A DNA stretch of 44,428 nt from Caloramator sp. (GTDB lineage: Bacteria > Bacillota > Clostridia > Clostridiales > Caloramatoraceae): positions 1-44,428 of the forward strand of contig JAOADY010000020.1 in NCBI GenBank assembly GCA_026417075.1, in the 5' to 3' direction. Made by a program: the position numbers and the translations under genes. The first letter of the stretch is position 1, and every line of letters starts with the position of its first letter. The notes beneath the pieces were generated by a model. It was given only the letters and a program-made list of their open reading frames with translations. It made no database searches and was not told where the DNA came from. Positions 8,933 through 17,600 of this stretch are shown here, piece by piece.

Positions 8933-11005
8933 ATGTTTCCTATAAATGATACTTTATGGACAGTATATATTAAAAATGCTCTTATTAGAAATGTTACTCC
9001 ATGTTGGGTAGATATTGTAGGTGATGATTCTCATCCTGCCTGTTACTACTATTTAAACGATGTAGCTACTGTTCCAAGAGAAATTGCCTTTAGGATGAGG
9101 CTAAATTGTAATCCTCTAAGCAATAATCCTAATAAATATGAGCTTAAAGAGTTCGTATGGGGAGTACAAATAGTTAATATGTTTAATACTATTTTATATT
9201 CTATATATGTTAATGCAACTACTGCTAATTATACTCTTGAAATTTGGGATTCAACAAATACCAAGATTTACAGTACGCCAATTATTTTAAACAACCCTGA
9301 AACATTAAATGATAATGTAAGGGTAAAAAATGCAGGGACAATTTTTTCATCTGATGCACCTACTATACCAGATAAAGATTTTTTCCTTGATTTTAGAGTA
9401 CCTGTGAATGCTTTTACGGGATTTAATTTTGATACAGATGTCTATAAATTGTGTTTTTTTACTTCGACTCAAGAAAACATTATAAATAAAGAATATATAT
9501 GTGGAGAATTAATTAACAAACCTTCAGGAGCAGCTTTGTGCGTTAGCAAGCATATTGAAAGCGGTCCATCAATTATTTGCGCATGCAGTACAGCAACATG
9601 GGTGCTTCATGTTGTAATAGAAAACTGCGGCAATGTTGATTTAACGGATGTTGTACTAACTGATACTATAAATTCTGAAATAGCATCTAATGCAACTATA
9701 GTTTTAATGCCTAATGTTGGACCTGTATTAGTTGGAAATCAGATAACATGGAATATAGGAACTTTACAAGCAGGAGAAAAGCAAACCCTTGGTATAGAGA
9801 TAACAGGATACTTTGATACTCCAGGCCATAAGATTTTTGACGTAGGAGAGGTTGATTGCGACGAGCTTGCTCCAATACCATTTAAGGATGTTGGAATAGA
9901 TGTAATAAAATCTACAGATAAACTTATAGTTCAAAAAAGCATAATAGAAGGACCAAATAAGGTAAGCCTTTGCGATATTGAAACATGGAAACTTAGGATA
10001 TATTTAAAAAATACATGTGAGGCTGATTTGGCAGCTCTTTCGGTTTTTGATGAGATAAATTGCAAATTTTCACTTGAAGAGCCTGTTATTCTTACTCCAA
10101 GCAAAGGTTATGCCTATATTGAGGGTAAAAAGATATATTGGAATATTGAACTTTTAAGAGTAGATGAAGAAGCAACCCTCGATATAACTTTAAAAGGATT
10201 TTTCACAGCAGAAGGGCTTAATATATTTAATAAAGGATATGTGTATTCAGGATGTATAGGAGAGATTTATTTTCAAGATGAGGGAATAGAGGTTTTTGCT
10301 CCTGAAATAACAGATACTATAGATGTTTATGGGAAGATACAGGATTTAAAGACAGGGCAGATTTTAGATGATGTTTTAGCTATTGTATATGATAATAGAT
10401 GCAATAAAATAAGGGTTGAAACCTTCGATAAAAGATATAATATAAGTCTTAAAGCCGGAACTTATATTATAAAATTTTCAAAGGAAGGCTATGTAGATAA
10501 AATATTAATAGTTGTACTTTTGGCAGATATGGATATATACTTTGACATTAAAATGTTGAAAAAAGTAGCAGCAGTATGCAGTAGAGAAACAGCAAATAAA
10601 GACCTTTATCTTAGAATAATAAAAGAAAGAGTTGATGCTGATATTGTATTCAGCAAATCTACCTGCATAAATACTGAAGCGTTAATTGAAAATCTTTGTG
10701 ATGTTGTTGAAAATATTGAAGCTAATTCTGTATGTAATTCTAAACTTTTAGTAGATTTTACTATTGAAAAGAATATAGTGTATAAACTAAATAATGAGAA
10801 AAATTTAAAATATGAGGATTATGATTTTAGTGTTTGTATACCTCTTAATGGGAATATCGAAGGATGTAACTTAGTATATAATTACAAGTCAAATGGAAAC
10901 TATTATTGTAAGGATGGAAATATAGTATATAATATAGCCTATATTAAATTCAACGGATACTTTGTTTGTGATAGCGATGTTTTAGTAAATGGGGCTGATA
11001 AGTAG
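8933..11005 (+). CDS. Multidomain protein with two DUF11-like repeats and a carboxypeptidase-regulatory-like domain
   Basis: Two homologous blocks (LCVSKHIESGPSIICACSTATWVLHVVIENCGNVDLTDVVLTDTIN / LIVQKSIIEGPNKVSLCDIETWKLRIYLKNTCEADLAALSVFDEIN), then a beta-rich GKIQDLKTGQILDDV...AGTYIIKFSKEGY domain; no obvious signal peptide. Confidence 0.65.
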   Translation: MFPINDTLWTVYIKNALIRNVTPCWVDIVGDDSHPACYYYLNDVATVPREIAFRMRLNCNPLSNNPNKYELKEFVWGVQIVNMFNTILYSIYVNATTANYTLEIWDSTNTKIYSTPIILNNPETLNDNVRVKNAGTIFSSDAPTIPDKDFFLDFRVPVNAFTGFNFDTDVYKLCFFTSTQENIINKEYICGELINKPSGAALCVSKHIESGPSIICACSTATWVLHVVIENCGNVDLTDVVLTDTINSEIASNATIVLMPNVGPVLVGNQITWNIGTLQAGEKQTLGIEITGYFDTPGHKIFDVGEVDCDELAPIPFKDVGIDVIKSTDKLIVQKSIIEGPNKVSLCDIETWKLRIYLKNTCEADLAALSVFDEINCKFSLEEPVILTPSKGYAYIEGKKIYWNIELLRVDEEATLDITLKGFFTAEGLNIFNKGYVYSGCIGEIYFQDEGIEVFAPEITDTIDVYGKIQDLKTGQILDDVLAIVYDNRCNKIRVETFDKRYNISLKAGTYIIKFSKEGYVDKILIVVLLADMDIYFDIKMLKKVAAVCSRETANKDLYLRIIKERVDADIVFSKSTCINTEALIENLCDVVENIEANSVCNSKLLVDFTIEKNIVYKLNNEKNLKYEDYDFSVCIPLNGNIEGCNLVYNYKSNGNYYCKDGNIVYNIAYIKFNGYFVCDSDVLVNGADK

Positions 11006-11033
11006 CAGATAAGTTTAACTTATCTGCTTTTTA
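11004..11033 (+). terminator. Intrinsic terminator
   Basis: AGCAGATAAGTTTAACTTATCTGCT followed by TTTTA. Confidence 0.85.
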
Positions 11034-11183
11034 TATAGAAATTATGAATAAAATACCATTATTAGTATAAAATAATAAATGTGTATATTCAAAAAATTTT
11101 TAATATTTTAAGAGGAAAAATGAAGTTTTTATAGAATAAATAATTAAGGTTGCAATTCAATTTGCACTAAAGGGGGAATTCAT

Positions 11184-13271
11184 ATGAAAGAATACAAAGT
11201 TGAAAATGTCCGAAACATTGGAATTATAGGTCATGGTGGAACGGGCAAGACAAGTCTGGTAGAGGCAATTTTATATAATTGCAAGGAAACTGACAGAATA
11301 GGAAAGGTAGAAGATGGTACTACGGTATGCGATTATGATGCTGAAGAGAAAAAAAGACAAATTTCTATTTCTACTGCAGTAGCTCCTTGTGAGTGGAACA
11401 ATAACCGAATCAATTTTGTAGATACTCCAGGCTATTTCGATTTTGTTGGAGAAGTTATTGAGGGGTTAAGAGCCGTTGATACAGCATTAATTACGGTATG
11501 TGCTGTTTCAGGAGTTCAAGTCGGTACAGAAAAGGCTTGGGATTTTGTTAATAAATTTAAGCTTCCAAGGGTATTCTTTATAAATAAACTCGATAGAGAA
11601 AATGCTAACTATGAAAAAACTTTAAGCGCTTTAAAGGATAAATTTGGAATAGGAGTTGCTCCTATACATATTCCAATAGGAAAAGAAGAGGATTTTAAAG
11701 GAATAGTTAATGTAATTGAAAGAAAAGCAAAAATATATGACGCAAAATCTAAGACCATGGTTGATTGCGAAATACCAGGCGATATTTTATCCCTTGTTGA
11801 TGAATATAGAAATAATCTTATGGAAACCGTAGCTGAAAATGATGAGGCTCTCCTTGATAAGTACTTAAGCGAAGGAGAGTTATCCGATGAAGAAATTATG
11901 AAAGGGCTTAAGATTGGAATAGCATCGGGAGATATAGCACCTGTATTTTGTGGTTCTGCAATAAGCGGAGTGGGAGTAACTACTCTTTTAGATTCTATAA
12001 TAAAATATCTTCAATCTCCAGCAGATAAAGGAGAATATGAAGGAATAAATCCAAAAACTAAGCAAAAGGAAGTTAGAAAACCAGATGTAACTGAGCCTTT
12101 CTCAGCTTTTGTATTTAAAACTATAGCTGACCCCTTTGTTGGAAGATTATCTTTGTTTAGAGTTATATCAGGAAGCATAAATTCTGATTCTTCTGTATAT
12201 AATGCAACTCAGGACAAAACAGAGAAGGTTGGAACCCTTTATGTTTTAAAAGGAAAAACTCAGACTGCAGTTACAAAGCTTCAGGCTGGAGATATTGGGG
12301 CTGTTGCTAAACTTCAATTTACAGCAACAGGAGATACATTAAGCGATGTTTCAAAGCCTATAGTTTACCAGGGATTTGAATTCCCACAGCCATGCATTTC
12401 AATGTCCGTTAAGCCAAAATCAAAGGGCGATGAAGATAAGATATCTTCTGGACTTCACAAGCTGTTAGAGGAGGATCCTACATTTAAGATTTCAAGGGAT
12501 GTTGAAAATGCAGAAACTTTAATATCGGGTCTTGGAGAGCTTCATATTGAGGTTATTGCAAGCAAGCTCAAAAACAAATTTGGTGCAGATGTAACTCTTG
12601 ATGTACCTAAGGTTCCTTATAGAGAAACTATTAGAAAGACTGCTGATGTTCAGGGCAAGTATAAAAAGCAGTCTGGAGGTCACGGACAGTATGGAGATGT
12701 AGTTATAAAGTTTGAACCTCAGTATGAAACAGAGGATTTAGTTTTCGTGGATGAAATAGTAGGAGGAGTAGTTCCTAGACAGTATATTCCAGCTGTTGAA
12801 AAGGGACTTAGAGAAGCTATTAAAAAGGGTGTTCTTGCAGGATATCCAGTTATAAACCTAAAGGCAACTCTCCACTATGGTTCATACCATCCTGTTGATT
12901 CATCAGAAATGGCATTTAAGACAGCAGCATCCCTTGCTTATAAGAAGGGTATGAAAGAGGCCGACCCAGTTATTTTAGAGCCTATAATGCACATGGAAGT
13001 AATAGTTCCTGATGAATATATGGGAGATATAATAGGAGATATTAACAAGAGAAGAGGAAGAGTTCTCGGAATGGAGCCACAGGATGGAATGCAGGTTGTT
13101 GTTGCAGAAGTTCCAATGGCAGAGCTTTTCAAATATGCAACTGACCTTCGTTCAATGACACAGGCAAGAGGTTCTTTTACAATGAAGTTTGAAAGATACG
13201 AAGAAGTTCCTGCAAACATAAGCCAAAAGATTATAGAAAGTGCGCATAAGGAAGAAGAAGAGGAAGAATAA
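11184..13271 (+). CDS. EF-G-like translational GTPase (paralogue class)
   Basis: G1 GHGGTGKTS rather than AHIDAGKTT, G3 DTPG, G4 NKLD; EF-G domain II-V segments; acidic C-terminus EEEEEE. Confidence 0.88.
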   Translation: MKEYKVENVRNIGIIGHGGTGKTSLVEAILYNCKETDRIGKVEDGTTVCDYDAEEKKRQISISTAVAPCEWNNNRINFVDTPGYFDFVGEVIEGLRAVDTALITVCAVSGVQVGTEKAWDFVNKFKLPRVFFINKLDRENANYEKTLSALKDKFGIGVAPIHIPIGKEEDFKGIVNVIERKAKIYDAKSKTMVDCEIPGDILSLVDEYRNNLMETVAENDEALLDKYLSEGELSDEEIMKGLKIGIASGDIAPVFCGSAISGVGVTTLLDSIIKYLQSPADKGEYEGINPKTKQKEVRKPDVTEPFSAFVFKTIADPFVGRLSLFRVISGSINSDSSVYNATQDKTEKVGTLYVLKGKTQTAVTKLQAGDIGAVAKLQFTATGDTLSDVSKPIVYQGFEFPQPCISMSVKPKSKGDEDKISSGLHKLLEEDPTFKISRDVENAETLISGLGELHIEVIASKLKNKFGADVTLDVPKVPYRETIRKTADVQGKYKKQSGGHGQYGDVVIKFEPQYETEDLVFVDEIVGGVVPRQYIPAVEKGLREAIKKGVLAGYPVINLKATLHYGSYHPVDSSEMAFKTAASLAYKKGMKEADPVILEPIMHMEVIVPDEYMGDIIGDINKRRGRVLGMEPQDGMQVVVAEVPMAELFKYATDLRSMTQARGSFTMKFERYEEVPANISQKIIESAHKEEEEEE

Positions 13272-13290
13272 AAGTAGCCTTAAATATATT

Positions 13291-13325
13291 AGGCATAATC
13301 CTTTATGTGATTATGCCTTTTTAAT
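13291..13325 (+). terminator. Intrinsic terminator
   Basis: AGGCATAATC...GATTATGCCT followed by TTTTAATTT. Confidence 0.85.
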
Positions 13326-13409
13326 TTCTTAAAAAATAGATAAAAAGTAATTGTATGTAAGTTGAAAATAAAAATAAATTATAATACTATAAGTATATAT
13401 AAGATTTAA

Positions 13410-13496
13410 GGTTATTATTTATCAGAACTTGAGGATAAACAAACAGGAATACAATATTTTGAAACCTATATGAGATATATATTTAAGTTCATATAA
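13410..13496 (+). pseudogene. Short remnant resembling an Rpn-family (PD-(D/E)XK) nuclease/putative transposase
   Basis: Short open frame GYYLSELEDKQTGIQYFETYMRYIFKFI*, recalling the conserved 'edkqtg..y.e...rYi' segment of Rpn-type proteins; no intact ORF. Confidence 0.35.
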
Positions 13497-13547
13497 TGAA
13501 ATTGTTTATCAGCTTTTAATGAAATTTAAAGATAAAAATTGCAAAGT

Positions 13548-13600
13548 AAAGGCATCCTTTCAATGATAGTTTTGATAAAAACATAAGAAAGGATGCTTTT
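13548..13600. repeat. Long inverted repeat upstream of the restriction-like module
   Basis: AAAGGCATCCTTTC / GAAAGGATGCTTTT (13 of 14 paired) around an inner GTTTT/AAAAC mini-stem. Confidence 0.65.
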
Positions 13601-13709
13601 AAATAGTACCTTATGGTTTGCGTTAATATTATGGTAAAAATTATTACAAAAAAATAGATATTGTATTTGAACACTATGAGCAAATCCTCTTAAGGAGTGG
13701 AAAATGTAG

Positions 13710-14651
13710 ATGGATAATATTGTATATATTCTAGAAAAAGATATGTTTAGATACGGGGAAACATTGCTTAATATACTCCTAAAGGATAGAACTACAAATC
13801 ATAATATAATATGGGCGACAGATGATTATTCAAAATTTGGTGATTTATATAAAGCTGAATCTGAGATAAAAGCATATCAAATTATAAATAATATAAATAG
13901 AATTTTACAACCAAGAATAATTAAGACCTCTGACAATCAATTTATTCGAACTAGAGAAAAAGGAGAAGTATTTACACCTTCTTGGATATGCAATGAACAA
14001 AACAATCTTATAGATGAACAGTGGTTTGGAAGAAAAGATGTTTTTAACATACAAAGATATAAATCTTGGGAATCTGTAAAAGAAAAAATTGTTTTTTCAA
14101 AGGCAAAAGGACGGACATGGAAGGATTATGTTGATCTTAGAAGGATGGAAATAGCTTGTGGGGAAGCTCCTTATCTTGTAAGCAGGTATGATACTGTTAC
14201 TGGAAAGGCTATTGAGTTACAGTCCCGTATAGGGCTTTTAGATAGAAAATTGCGCGTTATAAATGAAAATGTAGATGATAAAGAAGAATGGAAAAATTGG
14301 GCAATAAGAGCTTATCAAAGCATATACGGATACGAATATCAAGGTGATAATCTTCTTTTGGCACGTATAAATCTTTTATACACATATATTGAAAATGTGG
14401 AATTTAAATTTGGATACAAGCCCGATTTAAAAGAATTAAAGAAAATTGCAACAATAATTTCATGGAATATATGGCAAATGGATGGGATTACGTTTACAGT
14501 ACCGTTTTGCGATAAGCGAGGCAGGTTTAGACAATTATCAGTATTTGACAAACCTGATAATATTGATAATAAAAAAGAAAACAAATACTGCAAAATAAAA
14601 GATTGGCGGTCAAATAAAATTATTGAGTATAGATCGTTGATGGGGGGATAA
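13710..14651 (+). CDS. N6-adenine methyltransferase-like protein (restriction subunit M-like) without a visible NPPY motif
   Basis: GEVFTPSWICNEQNN (motif X-like, 13962 on), IACGEAPYLVSRYDTVTG (motif I-like, 14151 on), YGYEYQGDNLLLARINLLYTY (motif II/III-like); no NPPY/DPPY in 313 aa. Confidence 0.65.
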   Translation: MDNIVYILEKDMFRYGETLLNILLKDRTTNHNIIWATDDYSKFGDLYKAESEIKAYQIINNINRILQPRIIKTSDNQFIRTREKGEVFTPSWICNEQNNLIDEQWFGRKDVFNIQRYKSWESVKEKIVFSKAKGRTWKDYVDLRRMEIACGEAPYLVSRYDTVTGKAIELQSRIGLLDRKLRVINENVDDKEEWKNWAIRAYQSIYGYEYQGDNLLLARINLLYTYIENVEFKFGYKPDLKELKKIATIISWNIWQMDGITFTVPFCDKRGRFRQLSVFDKPDNIDNKKENKYCKIKDWRSNKIIEYRSLMGG

Positions 14652-14654
14652 ATT

Positions 14655-17600
14655 ATGAAGGAATTTTTTACTTCATCCTTTGAATACAAACTTATATATA
14701 TATTCGAAATAAGGGATGAAGAGCATAGGGGGCTATTAAAAATAGGGGATACTACTATTAAAACAGAAGAATCAATTGATAAACTTACGCCAAATTGTGA
14801 CGCATTAAACCAAGCTGCTAAAAAGAGAATTATGGAATATACAAATACAGCAGGAATTTCTTTTGAACTTTTGCATACAGAACTTGCAGTACGTAGGGAA
14901 AAGGATGAAAAAGGCAGAACAGTTTTAAAGGCATTTAGAGATTATGATGTACATAGAGTATTAGAAAACTCTAAAATACCTAGAAAAAGTTTTAAAAATA
15001 TAAATAGTCGTGAATGGTTTAAAGTAGATCTTAAAACTGCAATTAAGGCGATTGAAGCTGTAAAGAAAGGACAGCATAATCTTTCTAATATTACAACCGA
15101 TAGTTATACACCTATAATATTTAGACCGGAGCAGAGGGAAGCTATTGAAAAAACAATAAATCAGTTTAAAAATGGGAATAAAATGTTATGGAATGCAAAG
15201 ATGCGTTTTGGGAAAACTCTATGTGCTCTTGAAGTTATAAAAAAATTAAAATTCAAAAAAACAATTATTTTGACCCATAGACCTGTTCTTGATAGCAGTT
15301 GGTATGAAGATTTTAAAAAAATTTTTTATAGAGATAAAGATTATATATATGGATCAAAAAATAGCGGATATACTTTAGATGAATTAATAAAAACAGGTAA
15401 AAATTTTATATACTTTGCTTCTATTCAAGATTTAAGAGGTTCTGATACAGTTGGAGGTAATTTTTATAAAAATGATACTGTTTTTAAATTAAATTGGGAT
15501 TTAGTTATTGTAGATGAGGCGCATGAAGGAACTACCACAGCATTGGGTAGCGATGTTATAAAGAATATTGTAAAAGAAGATAGTGGATACGATACAAAAT
15601 TTCTTGCCCTTTCAGGAACGCCATTTAATATACTTGGTGAATATGATGATAATATTTATACTTGGGATTATATTATGGAGCAAAGATGTAAAAGAGAATG
15701 GGATAAAACTCATTTTGGAGATTCTAATCCCTATGATGAACTCCCTGAACTTAAGATTTTCACATATGACCTTGGGAAGCTTATTACAGACAGCCGTTAT
15801 ATTGAACTAGAGGATAAAGCTTTTAATTTTCGTGAATTTTTCAGAGTTTGGACTGGAGATATTAAATTTGATAAAAAGCCTCTTCCTAAAGGAGTAGAAA
15901 TAGGGGATTTTTATCATTATGATGATGTATTAAGTTTTTTAAATTTAATTACTAAAAAGGACGATGAAAGCCAATATCCTTATTCTACGGAAGAGTTCCG
16001 CTCATTATTCAGACATTCTTTGTGGATGGTTCCGGGAGTAAAGGAAGCAAAAGCTCTAAGTAAAATGATGAAAAAGCATCCGGTTTTTGGAAGCGGAGCT
16101 TTTGAAATAGTTAATGTTGCAGGAGACGGTGATGAGGAAGAAAAATATGAGGATGCGCTTAAAAAGGTTCGTGATGCTATAGATAGAGCAGGAGATGATG
16201 GATATACTATAACATTATCCTGCGGAAGATTAACCACAGGAGTTACTGTACCAGAATGGACTGCGGTATTTATGCTTTCAGGTTCCTTTTCAACTTCAGC
16301 TGCTAGTTATCTGCAAACTATATTCCGCGTTCAATCTCCTTGTAACAAAAATGGAAAGATAAAAAGAAGTTGCTATGTATTCGATTTTGCACCGGATAGA
16401 ACATTAAAAATGGTAGCAGAATCTGTCGCAATATCTACTAAAGCAGGGAAAACTAATGAATCCGATAAACGCATAATGGGAGAATTTTTAAATTACTGTC
16501 CCGTTATAGCAGTTGATGGAACGGTTATGAAAAAGTATGATACCAACAGGCTTTTGCAGCAGTTAAAACGTGCCTATGCTGAACGTGCTGTTCAAAATGG
16601 ATTTGATGATAATAATCTTTATAATGATGAGCTGTTGAAACTTGATGATATTGATTTAGAGAAATTCAAAAAATTAAAAGGTATAGTAGGAGCATCAAAA
16701 GCGGCGCCTAAATATAAGGATATTGATATAAATAATCAAGGATTTGCTGATGAAGAGCATGAAGGAAAAAGAAACATTGAAAATAAGCTAAAAAGAGAGT
16801 CTGCTAAGGAAGATGAAGAAAAATTAAAAGAAATGCGAGAGAAAAACAAACAGGCAGCAAATGCACGTTCAATCTTAAGAGGAATTTCAATACGTATGCC
16901 TTTATTGATTTACGGTGCTGATATTAACATAGATGAAGATATTACTATGGAAAGGCTTGTTGAAATAGTAGATGATTCATCATGGGAAGAGTTTATGCCA
17001 AAGGGCGTAACGAAGGAAATGTTTAAGGATTTTATAAAGTATTACGATAAAGAAGTTTTTATAGCCGCTGGGAAAAAAATTCGAAATATAGTAAAAAGCG
17101 CAGATGAGCTATCTCCATTAGAGCGTATAAAAAAGATTGCACAGCTTTTCTCATGTTTTAAAAACCCTGATAAGGAAACGGTATTGACACCTTGGAGAGT
17201 TGTGAATATGCATATGGGCGACTGTCTTGGAGGGTATAGTTTTTATGATGATAATTATGATATGCCGATAGATGAGCCAAGATATATTGAACATGGGGAA
17301 GTTACATTAGATACTTTGGGAAACAAAGATTCTAAAATACTCGAAATAAATTCTAAGACAGGTCTTTATCCTCTCTATGCAGCGTACAGCATTTTCCGCA
17401 GTAAATGTGCCTCGTATTCAAAAGAGGATTTGACCTTTGAACTTGAAGAAAAACTATGGAATGAAACTGTTGAGAAAAATATATTTGTTATATGTAAAAC
17501 GCCTATGGCAAAATCTATAACAAAGAGAACTTTAACAGGATTTAAAGATGTATCTTCTAATTTAAAGTATTTTGATGATATTATTGATATAATGAAAAAT

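Noticed and set aside
15583-15810. 75-aa + strand ORF in another frame inside the helicase gene
   Set aside because: Nested alternative frame within strongly supported SF2 helicase coding sequence
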